Source: a virus
IMG/VR virus record: IMGVR_UViG_3300044613_003659
Coordinates: 43,597 to 107,596 of that record
Reading direction: 5' to 3' (one strand)
DNA: 64,000 nt
Positions 46,899 to 57,782 of the stretch are shown piece after piece (positions within the stretch are counted from its first letter, which is position 1; each line of letters begins with the position of its first letter). A model generated the notes under the pieces. The model had not been told where the DNA came from. It made no database searches and saw nothing but the letters and a program-made list of their open reading frames with translations. The translations under genes and the position numbers were made by a program.

Positions 46899-47558
46899 TC
46901 AATTTTCTGGAAGACTTGTCCAAGCAATTAAGGCACGCTTGTTTTTAATATTATTAGCTATAAAATTGTCGCTTGTGTGAAATTTATATCTACTTGCTGC
47001 AAACAATGAACCTTTTTTCCATTGAAAAATATCTTCTATTGTCAACCAATAAAAATACGAAAGCGGAATATGGGAAAAGTATTTGTTATAATCATGAGTG
47101 CTAATTAACAAAGTGTCTGACCTTGGATTTTCTTTAAAATAAACCTCGGGATCTTTTATTTGGCTTTGTTCATTAAAAACAATAGTGTGGCTGTTAACAT
47201 CAAATAAGGGTATAATAAAGGTCCATGCCGGCACAGGTGCTTTGGCAACTACAGCACCTCCGCTGTCTACGTCGCTATGCACTGAATAGGGATCAAATGC
47301 ATCAAAAATGTGTATCTGTTGAATATTTAAATCAGGACCAAATTCTTTGGTGAATTTTGATTGTAAAATATCATACACACAATCATTATTTTTATCATAA
47401 TAATCAAAACAATAATAATGCCCTGACATTACGTTTTGTCCGTTTTGCGATTGGTTCCAATTTTCCCAAGGTTTGAAATTAGACATTACATAATTTTCAA
47501 TAAATTCTATTTCAGAGTCTGACAAAAAATTAGGAATAGTTCGAGTATCAATATTCAT
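46899..47558 (-). CDS. 2OG-Fe(II) oxygenase-like protein
   Basis: 219 residues. HSD (His94, Asp96), His194 (YKFHTSDNF) and Arg208 form the expected metal and 2OG sites of a prolyl-hydroxylase-like fold. Conserved WTFIIPLFDVNSHTIVF matches a core strand. Phages encode many such proteins with unknown substrates. Promoter 47579-47607. Confidence 0.8.
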   Translation of the reverse strand: MNIDTRTIPNFLSDSEIEFIENYVMSNFKPWENWNQSQNGQNVMSGHYYCFDYYDKNNDCVYDILQSKFTKEFGPDLNIQQIHIFDAFDPYSVHSDVDSGGAVVAKAPVPAWTFIIPLFDVNSHTIVFNEQSQIKDPEVYFKENPRSDTLLISTHDYNKYFSHIPLSYFYWLTIEDIFQWKKGSLFAASRYKFHTSDNFIANNIKNKRALIAWTSLPEN

Positions 47559-47578
47559 AATGTTGTAAGTAATTAAAT

Positions 47579-47607
47579 ATTTTAAAGCATAATCTATGGA
47601 TTGTCAA
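47579..47607 (-). promoter_or_regulatory. Sigma70 promoter
   Basis: TTGACA (47602-47607), TAAAAT (47579-47584), 17-nt spacer. Confidence 0.75.
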
Positions 47608-47631
47608 TCGCCTGCTATTTTTTATCGCAAG

Positions 47632-47763
47632 TTATTTATAGAAATTAATAATATCAGCAACTTCAATTATTGGTAGATTCAAAACACGAGCTATGGCCAC
47701 TACAGAATATCCTTGAAAATACAAGTTAAGAACAATTTTAATAACGCCAGGATTTTTTGCCAT
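47632..47763 (-). CDS. HTH-like micro-protein (43 aa)
   Basis: AKNPGVIKIVLNLYFQGYSVVAIARVLNLPIIEVADIINFY has the spacing of a helix-turn-helix (YSVVAIARVLNLPIIEVADII). Its start lies inside the next gene, overlapping 26 nt. Related in plan to 47738 and 16964. Confidence 0.65.
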   Translation of the reverse strand: MAKNPGVIKIVLNLYFQGYSVVAIARVLNLPIIEVADIINFYK

Positions 47764-47914
47764 GTTGTAAGTTATGTTTCTTTATTATTGTCTCTACAGC
47801 GTCTTGAGGATACCGTAATCGCAAACAAATTTCTTCTACTGTGTATCCATGATCACTGTACATACGACTAACAATATATGCATTGGCGGTAGCAGTAAAT
47901 TCATATTTACTCAT
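47738..47914 (-). CDS. HTH-like small protein (58 aa)
   Basis: Start after TCGG... placed at MSKYEF, 8 codons inside the longest frame. YTVEEICLRLRYPQDAVETIIKKHNL is an HTH. ATGA overlap with the virion gene upstream. Possible regulator pair with 47632. Confidence 0.7.
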   Translation of the reverse strand: MSKYEFTATANAYIVSRMYSDHGYTVEEICLRLRYPQDAVETIIKKHNLQHGKKSWRY

Positions 47915-48684
47915 TGTTGTACTTCGCAATCTATCCACTTTAAATTATTATACCAATCATAAACAACATTGCCTTTAGGCACAAGACAACGACCTAATTC
48001 GGGTTCTACTTCAATTCTCACTTGTACAACTGCCCATGTTAACCATATAAGGTATAAACTTACCACGGTTGCTATACCATATTTCCAGGCATGACATTTT
48101 AAATGTTCGATTCGTTTACGTCGTTTTTCTGCTGCAATTTTGTCTTCTTTTCTTTTTTTAGCCCAGGCCACTGCCTGTTCTTTTTTCATTTTCTCCATCA
48201 TGGCGTAAACACGAGTGTACAAGTCTCCCAGTTCAGGAGGACAATTATACACCATCAATTCACGCAATTCGGCTTCCATAGCAAGCAGCCTGCTTTGCAT
48301 AAGAACTCTTTGCAATGCTCTTTTGCCTAAGCTGGTTTCACCTGTATAAACTTCTTTGGCATGCTTTTCTTCTTCTTCAAATATAGCAGTACACTTTGCA
48401 AAGTTTTCAAAATACACCCCTAGCTCTTCACCAATTGTAGTGTAGATATCGTTGGGCTGTTTTTTGCTTAATTCTAATACACGGTTTTTTTCTTGGATGA
48501 ACTGATTTTTCTCAGCTACGCTTGGAGGATTATCTTTGTGTCGTAGGTTAAACTGTTCTTCTAGGTCTTTGAGAACACCTTTAACATCGCCTGCTGCACC
48601 GGCTATTTCTTTGTATAACTCGCAGCCTTTTTTAACAGCTTGTACAGCACCATTCGCTAGAGCAAATAGTGTTAATGGATCCAT
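47911..48684 (-). CDS. Probable virion or membrane protein (257 aa)
   Basis: N-terminal MDPLTLFALANGAVQAVKKGCELYKEIAGAAGDVKGVL, a common opening of phage structural proteins, followed by a long coiled coil (residues 40-180), a basic KKRKEDKIAAEKRRKR stretch and one membrane helix at about 205-228. Ends in a Cys-bearing extracytoplasmic tail. Could be an ejected channel or inner-membrane protein. Note the tiny leftover gap to the next gene (48685-48829) holds nothing I can support. Confidence 0.7.
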   Translation of the reverse strand: MDPLTLFALANGAVQAVKKGCELYKEIAGAAGDVKGVLKDLEEQFNLRHKDNPPSVAEKNQFIQEKNRVLELSKKQPNDIYTTIGEELGVYFENFAKCTAIFEEEEKHAKEVYTGETSLGKRALQRVLMQSRLLAMEAELRELMVYNCPPELGDLYTRVYAMMEKMKKEQAVAWAKKRKEDKIAAEKRRKRIEHLKCHAWKYGIATVVSLYLIWLTWAVVQVRIEVEPELGRCLVPKGNVVYDWYNNLKWIDCEVQQ

Positions 48685-48829
48685 AGCCCTGACCCATCAC
48701 TAGTACAGCTCGTTACTGCCAATTGGTTCAATTTTTAATTCCGTTGTTTTTTTTATTGAAGAACCAATACTAATCGAACTTAGTAGTACTTACCATACTA
48801 AGCAAGAAAAAACTACTACTAGATAACTG

Positions 48830-48904
48830 CTACATTCTATGTGGAGGGGTTACCGGAGTAGGATTAGGTGGATTACGTGGTGGACGATGTGCAAACCAAC
48901 TCAT
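48830..48904 (-). CDS. Proline-rich micro-protein (24 aa)
   Basis: MSWFAHRPPRNPPNPTPVTP and ending HRM. Small MSWF...proline-rich peptides recur in aquatic myophages. No good ribosome site (TTAAGGAAAAAATC before ATG is moderate). Function unknown. Confidence 0.6.
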   Translation of the reverse strand: MSWFAHRPPRNPPNPTPVTPPHRM

Positions 48905-48929
48905 GATTTTTTCCTTAAAAAGTCACAAA

Positions 48930-48951
48930 AAAACCTGGAATTTCCAGGTTA
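48930..48951 (-). terminator. Terminator
   Basis: AACCTGGAA-TTCCAGGTT stem followed by T6 on the minus strand, overlapping the stop of the gene at 48949. Confidence 0.85.
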
Positions 48952-49290
48952 TTTGTATATAATTCTTGTTCCGACACCAATACCTTTTTTAAGCACACTG
49001 TCATCGGGTATATAAATTCGTTTGCCTACACCAACCATACAATATTCATCAGTGTTTAAATCATGAATAAACCAGCTGGTAGTTTCTGTTTCAAAATTAG
49101 CATAGACTAAATTTACAGTTTGTTCATTTGGTGCCTGAGTAGCCATAATCAGTTTTTCGCCGTATCGTTCCATGGTCGCTTCAACATCTTCAAAACTACC
49201 GCACATCATTTGAATTTTTCTAGGTTTTGGTTCGGCTGTAGCTGCCGTGGCTAGAGTGGCCAGTAAGATGGCAGCTAAAAATTTATTCAT
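48949..49290 (-). CDS. Exported small protein (113 aa)
   Basis: Start at MNKFLAAILLATLATAATA, a signal peptide; the earlier in-frame ATG is rejected. Mature part: MMCGSFEDVEATMERYGEKL, VNLVYANFETETTSWFIHDLNTDEYCMVGVG. The two Cys (MCGSF, EYCMV) could form a disulfide. Widespread in aquatic phages; location periplasm. Function unknown. Confidence 0.75.
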   Translation of the reverse strand: MNKFLAAILLATLATAATAEPKPRKIQMMCGSFEDVEATMERYGEKLIMATQAPNEQTVNLVYANFETETTSWFIHDLNTDEYCMVGVGKRIYIPDDSVLKKGIGVGTRIIYK

Positions 49291-49332
49291 ATTGTATATA
49301 TCATTGTGTTGCACAATGATAAAATACCAATA

Positions 49333-49650
49333 TTATTGATCTTCTTTATAATCGAATCTACCGCAAACTATGTCGTAAAATTCGTCTAATTCGCCGCCCC
49401 ATTTACCTTTTAGGTAGGGTCGTAGATCATAACACAGTTTAGCATTTTTTTCTTTATTGGCCTGGACAAATTGATCATGTAATTTTTTCCAATGATCTAA
49501 TTTAGTAACTTCGTCCATTGTAATTTTATCACCAGGAACTACACAAAAAGTTTCTAATATGTCCTCGCCTACTAGATGTGTTTCTAGTTCCAGCACCACA
49601 TATTTTTCTGACAGTTCTTCTGCCACTTTTCTATTGAAAATTATGTCCAT
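49333..49650 (-). CDS. Hypothetical protein (105 aa)
   Basis: Start at MDIIFNRKVAEEL, 10 nt inside the exonuclease gene's end. Beta-helix layout: EKYVVLELETHLVGEDILETFCVVP, then LDHWKKLHDQFVQANKEKNAKLCYDLRPYL. No known motif. Coupled to the exonuclease gene, so may be its partner. Confidence 0.75.
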   Translation of the reverse strand: MDIIFNRKVAEELSEKYVVLELETHLVGEDILETFCVVPGDKITMDEVTKLDHWKKLHDQFVQANKEKNAKLCYDLRPYLKGKWGGELDEFYDIVCGRFDYKEDQ

Positions 49651-50186
49651 TCTTTTTTCTTTATCCCCACTGACTTGTATATATCTTGCACAGCACGGGC
49701 TTGATAATAACAATCAATTAATGCGTTATGAGCACCATGCCTATCTTTCTTTCTAGGATCTCCGTGAACAGCAAACAATGTACGGCTGTCTCTAATTTGC
49801 CAAAACTGCCATGGCGTAGGTCGACCTACTTGCCTGTAAAGATCTTCTAATATTACAATATCAAAAGCAGGACCTTGGCACCAAATGTTATCAACGCCAA
49901 CTAAAAATTTATTTAATTGGTCAAGCATTTGGTTAATGCTTATGCGACCCATCATTCCCATAGCTTCTTCACGAACTTCTTCAGTCTGTGTTCCCCACCA
50001 TGCTACAGTTTCGTCTTGTACATGTCTGTCCATGGCCAATTGTTCATCAACATCCGGGCGAATATACAATCCAGATTCAGTGTCAACATCAGAATCCCAA
50101 GGACTAAATTTGATTGCGCCTAGAGTGAGAATAACCGACCACGGACGAGTGCTAAGTGTTTCAATGTCGAGCATGACATCCATCAT
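49641..50186 (-). CDS. DEDD 3'-5' exonuclease (RNase T/Rv2179c-like)
   Basis: 181 residues. MLDIETLSTRPWSVILTLGAIKF is Exo I (Asp7, Glu9 in the longest frame), NIWCQGPAFDIVIL is Exo II (Asp), and KKDRHGAHNALIDC is Exo III (His, Asp). The W-W-x-x-Q and VWGNG-like context (here DETVAWWGTQTEEVRE) is typical of phage-type exoribonucleases. May degrade RNA or process DNA ends. Overlaps its neighbours by 4 and 10 nt. ATG of residue 1 or 2 both fit. Confidence 0.85.
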   Translation of the reverse strand: MMDVMLDIETLSTRPWSVILTLGAIKFSPWDSDVDTESGLYIRPDVDEQLAMDRHVQDETVAWWGTQTEEVREEAMGMMGRISINQMLDQLNKFLVGVDNIWCQGPAFDIVILEDLYRQVGRPTPWQFWQIRDSRTLFAVHGDPRKKDRHGAHNALIDCYYQARAVQDIYKSVGIKKKEWT

Positions 50187-50659
50187 TGACTCCTAAGTGC
50201 TCGATCTGCTTCAGCTGCTGCTACACGACGACGTAAACTACTTGAACTAAAAGAATGATCGCGACTGTTAAAGACTAACTGAATATTTCTAGCAAAACAT
50301 TCATTATCTCCAGTAAAAGGATTGTTGGCATATTCTACACCAAGTATACGAACATCCAATGGAAGAATAAGCAGTAAATCTACGAGATCTTGTTCAGTTT
50401 GATACACAACCACTTCATCCACGTAACGGCATGCCGCCAGTTGTATTTGTCTTTCAACAATGCTTTGTACCGGAGGGTTCTTGGTGCCCGGCCGGTCAAT
50501 CGTAGGGTCTGTTTGAAGTCCGGCAATAAGATAATCGCAGTGATTTTTAGCCTCTGCCAACATTGCCACATGCCCTGCATGAAATAAGTCAAAAGTGGAG
50601 AAGGTGATTCCAATCTTAAGTCCTTTGTCCTTAAGTTCACGAATTTTATTGAATATCAT
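50183..50659 (-). CDS. Cytidylyltransferase-like nucleotidyltransferase
   Basis: 158 residues. GITFSTFDLFHAGHVAMLAEAKN has the HxGH motif (His27, His30), and FSSSSLRRRVAAAE is the ISSTxxR-type C-terminal motif. Resembles RfaE/glycerol-3-phosphate cytidylyltransferase. Makes activated alcohol or sugar intermediates, possibly for the glycan cluster upstream. ATGA overlap with the exonuclease. Confidence 0.85.
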   Translation of the reverse strand: MIFNKIRELKDKGLKIGITFSTFDLFHAGHVAMLAEAKNHCDYLIAGLQTDPTIDRPGTKNPPVQSIVERQIQLAACRYVDEVVVYQTEQDLVDLLLILPLDVRILGVEYANNPFTGDNECFARNIQLVFNSRDHSFSSSSLRRRVAAAEADRALRSQ

Positions 50660-50971
50660 TTATGTAGCTGGTTCTAATTTAACGTTGAGTGGAAAACCAT
50701 TGTTGCGAGCAAGTAGAGTTGCTTCTACACCTTTTTGTTCAGCAATTTCGTAAGGTAAGGTACTTACAACACTAGATCCTTCTTCGTGAATTTTCATCGT
50801 GATTTGTGTAGCAGTTTCTTCAGTGTGATGAAAAATGTTTTTTAATGTTTCAATAACAAATTCCATAGTAGTCACACTATCATTTAAGTAAATTACATTA
50901 AACAAACTAGGTGGCTGTACGCTTGTTTTAACTTGAATTTTTGGTTTAACTACAATATCTGTTTTGCTCAT
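50660..50971 (-). CDS. clpS: ClpS, adaptor of ClpAP protease
   Basis: 103 residues. FNVIYLNDSVTTMEFVIETLKNIF and TATQITMKIHEEGSSVV match the ClpS fold; N-terminal 20 residues are an unstructured lysine-bearing arm. ClpS feeds N-degron substrates to ClpAP. N-end binding Asp (ND of YLND) and Met-Glu pocket residues are kept. Separated from Hsp20 by a G-C rich hairpin near 50985-51005. Could redirect host proteolysis in infection. Confidence 0.9.
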   Translation of the reverse strand: MSKTDIVVKPKIQVKTSVQPPSLFNVIYLNDSVTTMEFVIETLKNIFHHTEETATQITMKIHEEGSSVVSTLPYEIAEQKGVEATLLARNNGFPLNVKLEPAT

Positions 50972-51022
50972 AATTTTGTAGGTTTGAGCAGGGGGGTGGA
51001 TGCCCCCTACTTGTTTATTATA

Positions 51023-51460
51023 TTACTTAGCAAAAGTAATAGCAATCTTCTTGGCTTTTTGTTCTTCTGGAACAATATGTTCTAAACTTACAGCCAAAAT
51101 ACCATTAACAACTGTAGCACCTTTTACTTCGACATTATCTGCTAGAGTAAAATGGCGAGTGAAATTACGAGCACTTATACCCCGATGGAGATATTCATAT
51201 TCGTCTTTTTGTTTTTGTTCGCCTTTAATCGTTAATACATTTTCTTTGTATTCAATATCCAGTTCTTCTTGCGTAAACCCTGCTACCGCAAGTTGAATAG
51301 CATAATGATTTTCGTCAATACGAACAATGTTATGCGGAGGATAGTTTTCGGCCTTACTGTTTGCAAAAGTTCGACCCAGTTCATTAAAGAGTTTATCAAA
51401 TCCTACAGCATGACGATGTAGAGTAGGTAAATCAAAAGTACTAATTGTATATGTTGTCAT
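51023..51460 (-). CDS. Small heat-shock protein Hsp20/IbpA
   Basis: 145 residues from MTTYTISTFD after AAAGGAG; the longer frame is rejected. Alpha-crystallin core spans about residues 35-125 (YAIQLAVAGFTQEELDIEYKENVLTIKGEQ; FTRHFTLADNVEVKGATVVNGILAVSLE). The C-terminal KIAIT carries the I-x-I anchor. Prevents aggregation of unfolded proteins and works with DnaK and GroEL, which follow. Confidence 0.92.
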   Translation of the reverse strand: MTTYTISTFDLPTLHRHAVGFDKLFNELGRTFANSKAENYPPHNIVRIDENHYAIQLAVAGFTQEELDIEYKENVLTIKGEQKQKDEYEYLHRGISARNFTRHFTLADNVEVKGATVVNGILAVSLEHIVPEEQKAKKIAITFAK

Positions 51461-51503
51461 AATATTTTCTCCTTTCATTAAGCAAGTTATGACATATATG
51501 AAG

Positions 51504-51526
51504 GTAGACCCCGATGGCATCTACCC
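51504..51526 (-). promoter_or_regulatory. 5'-UTR hairpin element, hsp20 copy
   Basis: GGTAGA / TCTACC stem enclosing TGCCATCGGGG; about 45 nt before the hsp20 start. Followed by TAACTTGCTT and AAAGGAG. Same element as at dnaK and groES. Confidence 0.6.
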
Positions 51527-51536
51527 TGCATATTCT

Positions 51537-53420
51537 TTACTTCTTTTCTGTGAATTCAGCATCAACTACATTATCGTTTGATTCCGCGTTTACAGATTCT
51601 TCTGTTGTTTTTTGCTTTACTTCTTGTATTACACTTGAAGCTACAAACAGTTCACTTAACTTAGAAGTAATAGCTTCTTGATCTGTTCCGGCAACTACTT
51701 TTTCCAGTTCTGCAATGGTATCATTGATTTTATTAGTTTGATCCTCCGATAGCTTGCCTTCTACTTCTTTAAGATCAGTGCGGACCTGATGGATAACTGA
51801 ATCTGCTTGATTACGTGTTTCAATTAATTCACGCTGCTTTTTGTCTGCATCTGCGTTAGTTTCAGCATCGCGAATCATTTCCTCAATCTGTTCTTTACTT
51901 AAACCACTATCACTTTTAATTGTAATCTTGTTTTCTTTGCCAGTCTTTTTGTCTTTTGCACTTACCTTGAGAATACCGTTAGCGTCTACATCTAGCGTAA
52001 CTTCAATTTGTGGCATACCTCTTGGTGCAGGATCAATGCCTTCTAGATTAAATTCGCCTAACAATTTATTATGTTGAACTAGTTCACGCTCGCCTTGATA
52101 GACTTTGATTGTTACAGCTGGTTGATTATCTTCGGCTGTAGAGAACACCTGACTGTTCTTAGTAGGAATAGTTGTATTTTTTTGAATCAGTTTTGTCATT
52201 ACTCCGCCCATGGTTTCAATACCTAGGCTTAGTGGAGTGACATCAAGTAGTAGCACGTCTTTACGTTCGCCACCAAGTACAGCACCTTGTACTGCTGCGC
52301 CTACAGCCACAGCTTCATCAGGATTGACATCTCGACGAGGTGCCCGGCCAAACAATTGTTCAACTGCTTCTTGAACTTTTGGCATGCGTGTCTGTCCGCC
52401 AACTAGAATAACTTCATCAATATCTGCAGCAGTCACACCAGCATCACGCATGGCAACTCGGCACGGTTCTATTGAGCGTTGAATCAAATCTTCTACTAGG
52501 CTTTCAAATTTTGCACGAGTAATTTTTAGATTTAAATGTTTTGGGCCTGTGGCATCGGCTGTAATATAAGGCAAATTAACATCTGTTTGGGTGCTATTGG
52601 AAAGTTCTATTTTTGTTTTTTCAGCTGCTTCTTTTAGTCGCTGTAGTGCCATAACATCTTTGGCTAGATCTACACCGCTTTCTTTCTTGAATTCGGTAAT
52701 TAAGTAATCCATCAGTCTTTGATCAAAATCTTCGCCACCTAAAAAGGTATCGCCGTTGGTGCTAAGTACTTCGAATTGTTTATCACCATCCACATTAGCG
52801 ATGTCAATAATAGAAATATCAAAGGTACCACCACCAAGATCATAAACAGCAATTTTACGATCCGTCTTTTCATTTTTATCTACTCCATAAGCCAAAGCCG
52901 CTGCGGTCGGCTCATTGATAATGCGCAGAACTTCTAAGCCTGCGATAGCACCTGCGTCTTTGGTAGCTTGGCGCTGACTATCGTTAAAATATGCAGGTAC
53001 AGTGATTACTGCTCGTGTAACTTCGTGTCCTAGATAATCCTCAGCAGTTTTTTTCATTTTACGTAAGACTTCTGCCGAGATTTGTGGAGGCGCCAATTCT
53101 TTATCGTTAGCTTTTACCCATGCGTCGCCATTTTTACTTTCAAAAATGGTATAAGGCATGAGGTCAATATCTTTTTGAACTGCTTGTTCTTGGAATTTAC
53201 GACCAATTAGTCGTTTACTAGCATAGATAGTGTTTTTGGGATTAGTTACAGCCTGGCGTTTGGCACTAGCTCCAACTAGAATTTCGTCTGAGGTGTATGC
53301 GACAATAGAAGGAGTTGTTCTTGCACCTTCTGAATTTTCAATAACTTTTGGGGTTCCGTTTTCTACAATTGCAACACAACTGTTAGTTGTGCCAAGATCA
53401 ATACCAATAATTGTGCTCAT
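51537..53420 (-). CDS. dnaK: Chaperone DnaK (Hsp70)
   Basis: 627 residues, full length. ATPase domain starts [17 protein letters not shown] and holds [11 protein letters not shown] and the phosphate loops; the substrate domain and C-terminal lid follow, ending in DAEFTEKK. Binds exposed hydrophobic segments in an ATP cycle with host DnaJ and GrpE, which are not in this window. TATAAATA (53479-53486) and a 5'-UTR hairpin precede it. Length typical of bacterial DnaK (638 in E. coli). Confidence 0.97.
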   Translation of the reverse strand: MSTIIGIDLGTTNSCVAIVENGTPKVIENSEGARTTPSIVAYTSDEILVGASAKRQAVTNPKNTIYASKRLIGRKFQEQAVQKDIDLMPYTIFESKNGDAWVKANDKELAPPQISAEVLRKMKKTAEDYLGHEVTRAVITVPAYFNDSQRQATKDAGAIAGLEVLRIINEPTAAALAYGVDKNEKTDRKIAVYDLGGGTFDISIIDIANVDGDKQFEVLSTNGDTFLGGEDFDQRLMDYLITEFKKESGVDLAKDVMALQRLKEAAEKTKIELSNSTQTDVNLPYITADATGPKHLNLKITRAKFESLVEDLIQRSIEPCRVAMRDAGVTAADIDEVILVGGQTRMPKVQEAVEQLFGRAPRRDVNPDEAVAVGAAVQGAVLGGERKDVLLLDVTPLSLGIETMGGVMTKLIQKNTTIPTKNSQVFSTAEDNQPAVTIKVYQGERELVQHNKLLGEFNLEGIDPAPRGMPQIEVTLDVDANGILKVSAKDKKTGKENKITIKSDSGLSKEQIEEMIRDAETNADADKKQRELIETRNQADSVIHQVRTDLKEVEGKLSEDQTNKINDTIAELEKVVAGTDQEAITSKLSELFVASSVIQEVKQKTTEESVNAESNDNVVDAEFTEKK

Positions 53421-53448
53421 TAATTGTTCTCCTTAAGTAAGCAAGCGA

Positions 53449-53486
53449 GTGTAGGACCCCTAAGGCGCCCTACACTTGTATTTATA
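53449..53486 (-). promoter_or_regulatory. Late promoter motif and 5'-UTR hairpin of dnaK
   Basis: TATAAATA at 53479-53486, then stem GTGTAGG / CCTACAC (53449-53475) around GCGCCTTAGGGGT. Hairpin would start 3 nt after the promoter motif, so it is at or near the transcript 5' end. Leader continues CTTGCTTACTTAAGGAG. Confidence 0.65.
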
Positions 53487-53512
53487 CTACAAAATGCCTA
53501 AATAATCAACGA

Positions 53513-55150
<1,638 letters not shown>

Positions 55151-55157
55151 TTAAAAA

Positions 55158-55445
55158 TTATTCAACAATTGCCAACACATCATCTTCTTTCATGACGATA
55201 TGTTCTTGGTTATCTAGTTTAACACCAGTACCTGCGTACTTTCCGTACAGAACAGTATCTCCGGCTTTAACAACTAATGGCACAACAGTACCATTGTCCA
55301 AAAGTCGGCCAGTACCAGCTGCCACCACAAAACCACGACTGGGTTTTTCTTGAGCATTGTCTGGGATTACGATTCCTGATTTTGTTCTTGTATCTTCTTC
55401 GATTGGACGGACCAAAATACGGTCGCGGATTGGATTTAGCTTCAT
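55158..55445 (-). CDS. groES: Co-chaperonin GroES
   Basis: 95 residues from MKLNPIRDRILVRPIEE after AAAGGAG; the longer frame includes the leader hairpin and is rejected. SGIVIPDNAQEKPSRGFVVAAG is the mobile loop region. VVKAGDTVLYGKYAGTGVKLD matches the family core. Caps GroEL. Heads the groES-groEL operon. Confidence 0.96.
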   Translation of the reverse strand: MKLNPIRDRILVRPIEEDTRTKSGIVIPDNAQEKPSRGFVVAAGTGRLLDNGTVVPLVVKAGDTVLYGKYAGTGVKLDNQEHIVMKEDDVLAIVE

Positions 55446-55477
55446 AGTTTCTCCTTTAAAAAGCAAGTTAAATAAAA

Positions 55478-55510
55478 ATGGACCCATTACGGCGTCCATG
55501 TTTATTTATA
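55478..55510 (-). promoter_or_regulatory. Late promoter motif and 5'-UTR hairpin of groES
   Basis: TATAAATA at 55503-55510, then stem ATGGAC / GTCCAT (55478-55499) enclosing GCCGTAATGG. Leader continues TAACTTGCTT then AAAGGAG. Same element as hsp20 and dnaK. Confidence 0.65.
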
Positions 55511-55557
55511 TTCTATTATAGCAATTATATTTGTATCTTTCTATTTTTTTGGTAAAA

Positions 55558-55791
55558 TTAGAAATATTTTTTTGGCAACTGTTCGTCAGATAATTTTTTA
55601 CGCCAACGACGGACAGCGGCGTTGTGAGCTTTCTTCCTACGTGTGGTAGGTTTTTCATAAGTTTCACGCTCGCGCAATTCTTGCAGTAAACCAGACTCTG
55701 CTACTTTCTTTTTAAATTTACGCAGAGCTTTTTCTACATTGTCGTTTGTAACTATGACTAGATTACCATTAAACTTAAGTTTTTCATTCAT
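55558..55791 (-). CDS. rpsU: Ribosomal protein bS21
   Basis: 77 residues. [54 protein letters not shown] is bS21 along its length (family usual 70 residues), with extra N-terminal strand and C-terminal tail. bS21 binds the 30S platform near the anti-Shine-Dalgarno and could bias initiation toward phage mRNAs. GATAAATA lies 5 nt before the ATG with no ribosome site, suggesting a leaderless transcript. Confidence 0.92.
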   Translation of the reverse strand: MNEKLKFNGNLVIVTNDNVEKALRKFKKKVAESGLLQELRERETYEKPTTRRKKAHNAAVRRWRKKLSDEQLPKKYF

Positions 55792-55795
55792 AGAA

Positions 55796-56146
55796 TTATT
55801 TATCGTATTCTAATTGTTGAGCAAAATAGTGTATAGGATCATCTAAACGTTTTTTATTTTCTACTAAAATTTTAGGTCCGTAGTAATATGTTTTATCTAA
55901 TAACCATAAATCTTTATAGTCATCCGATCTAGTATTGACAATTATTGCATCACTAGTATTAACAGATTTAGCTAACCAATCCAAATTGTTCATGATTGGT
56001 GTATACACATAAATGTTATATGCCTTATCACTATGTTGACAAAATTTAATAATTGTATCTAATTCATTTTGTTCAGGATCAACTAAGGTAACAGAATGCA
56101 ATCCGTTTTTAATAATGTCAGGAGGGGTGACTAGATTACTATCCAC
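55796..56146 (-). CDS. Hypothetical protein (116 aa)
   Basis: [36 protein letters not shown], then [31 protein letters not shown]: repeated strand-helix units of a flavodoxin-like or Rossmann-like fold, no binding motif. Coupled to the membrane-protein gene by 8-nt overlap. Present as a conserved pair in aquatic phages, as far as I recall. Confidence 0.7.
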   Translation of the reverse strand: MDSNLVTPPDIIKNGLHSVTLVDPEQNELDTIIKFCQHSDKAYNIYVYTPIMNNLDWLAKSVNTSDAIIVNTRSDDYKDLWLLDKTYYYGPKILVENKKRLDDPIHYFAQQLEYDK

Positions 56147-57776
56147 GTTTGCCTTTTAAAATTTCTTCAATTTGTTGTTCAACTTGTGCCTGTTCTGCAT
56201 CACTTAAATCTTCGATTTCGTATTCTCCGGCTTCTAACTTTTCAATCAAATGCTGTATGTAAGCTTGGTTGTAAGTATAACTATCAGTGGAGTTTTTGTC
56301 TACTTCAATCCACTTTTGTCCATTCCATTTAAACAAACGATCCGGTAGATAATCTGTTCTTATAAACATGTCGCCTTTCATAGGATCGTCCGGAAAACGT
56401 TCACCAAAACCGCATTGACTAGCTGCTTGCAGTTTATCATTATCTGCTTGTATAGCCATTGAAGGATATAACTTGTTAAATGCATCTAAATTATACACTT
56501 TGCCTTTATAACGCACAGCGTAGTCGTTGCCGCGTCTTATAGGTGTGTTGAATTCATCTACAGGCGGTGGCGACTCTACTTTAGATTCCTCTGTCGCGGT
56601 GTTAATGGAATCTGTTTGTTCATCCTCTGCAGATTTTTTAATTTGTTCAATTTGTTCATGTGTAAGTGGACCATCATCGGCTTCATACTGGGCTTTTTGA
56701 TGTTCATCAATTACACGGCTGGCCCACATCTCTTCATTTTCCAAGATAGGTATATTTAAATCTGGTTCTGGTTGTTCGATCTTGGCCACCTCGTTATTTG
56801 CTTGTTCGGCACGTTGTTGTTCATCTAATATATCTGCTGCTTGTGCTGCAAACTTTGCTTGTTCAAAAAAATCATCGGCCTCACGGTCTGGATTTGTTGG
56901 TTTATCTGTGCTATTTAATGCTGCAATTTCTTCCTCGGTCCAAGGTCGTTGTTCTACGCCTGGCGGATCAGGATTGATATTTTGTGCAGCTTCATCTTCG
57001 TGTACCCAGCCACCCTTGCCCTGTCTAGCCCATTCAAATTGTTTGTTGGCAGCAAGAATCAATGTCAAGGCAAGCGGATCAAAAACAACAACAATAAGTA
57101 TAATAACCCAACGTACAGCACGCTCAAGAATATTTTGATCGGGATTGTCGCCGTATATAAGAGCAGCAATATATTTGATAGGTCCAACTTCAGCCTCCAC
57201 CTTTCTCGCCTCAGCGGCTAATGGCGCTCGCTCGGCTTGTAATTGTTGTATGATTTTTTGACTTCGTGCTATTTCTGTTTGTAATGCAGCTCGTTCTTTG
57301 GCCTGTTGTTTACGAATAACCACTGCTCGTTCAGTGCCACGCTCGGTATCTGTTCTACCAAGCATTTGATCCACTTGGGCATTCATTTGCTCAAGTGCTC
57401 GTTTGGCCTGCGCTATGTTTTCTCTTTCAGTGGCAATCTTTTCATCGTATATGGCCACTTTACTTACTGCATCACCAGTTACTAAACTTTGATCTGAATG
57501 TGCCTTACTCAAGAAACCAAAGATACCCATACTGGTTAACAGCATTAGGAATACAATAGCAGGAATAAGGTAGGTTTTAAATGCCCAACCGGCTCGCTTC
57601 CAATTATTGTGTAGCCAAACTGTGGCAACCAATTTGCCAGCCTCTAGTGCGCCTCCCATGATAATAACAGGGATGACTGCTGCGCTGAAAATAGCAGTAA
57701 GGCCGGCGACCGAATACCAAGCAGCAATTGCCGAAATGGTAATAGCCACTAACATGATTAGTGATCCAAATAACAT
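56139..57776 (-). CDS. Large membrane-associated protein (545 aa)
   Basis: Two to four membrane helices in residues 1-110 (LFGSLIMLVAITISAIAAWY; AIFSAAVIPVIIMGGALEAG; YLIPAIVFLMLLTSMGIFGF), a coiled coil (115-200), another helix (about 215-240), then a long acidic, disordered region and a C-terminal domain FPDDPMKGDMFIRTDYLPDRLFKWNGQKWIEVDK. The last part recurs in phage virion proteins. May be an ejected inner-membrane channel component or lysis-related. TATAAATA is 6 nt before ATG, and a sigma70 promoter is further upstream. Confidence 0.75.
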   Translation of the reverse strand: MLFGSLIMLVAITISAIAAWYSVAGLTAIFSAAVIPVIIMGGALEAGKLVATVWLHNNWKRAGWAFKTYLIPAIVFLMLLTSMGIFGFLSKAHSDQSLVTGDAVSKVAIYDEKIATERENIAQAKRALEQMNAQVDQMLGRTDTERGTERAVVIRKQQAKERAALQTEIARSQKIIQQLQAERAPLAAEARKVEAEVGPIKYIAALIYGDNPDQNILERAVRWVIILIVVVFDPLALTLILAANKQFEWARQGKGGWVHEDEAAQNINPDPPGVEQRPWTEEEIAALNSTDKPTNPDREADDFFEQAKFAAQAADILDEQQRAEQANNEVAKIEQPEPDLNIPILENEEMWASRVIDEHQKAQYEADDGPLTHEQIEQIKKSAEDEQTDSINTATEESKVESPPPVDEFNTPIRRGNDYAVRYKGKVYNLDAFNKLYPSMAIQADNDKLQAASQCGFGERFPDDPMKGDMFIRTDYLPDRLFKWNGQKWIEVDKNSTDSYTYNQAYIQHLIEKLEAGEYEIEDLSDAEQAQVEQQIEEILKGKRG

Positions 57777-57782
57777 AGAGTG

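Noticed and set aside
50984-51005. GGGGG/CCCCC hairpin between clpS and hsp20, compared with the chaperone leader element
   Set aside because: It lacks the GCC...GGGTC loop pattern and CTTGCTT box, so it is not counted as a fourth copy; it may be a weak terminator without a T-run.
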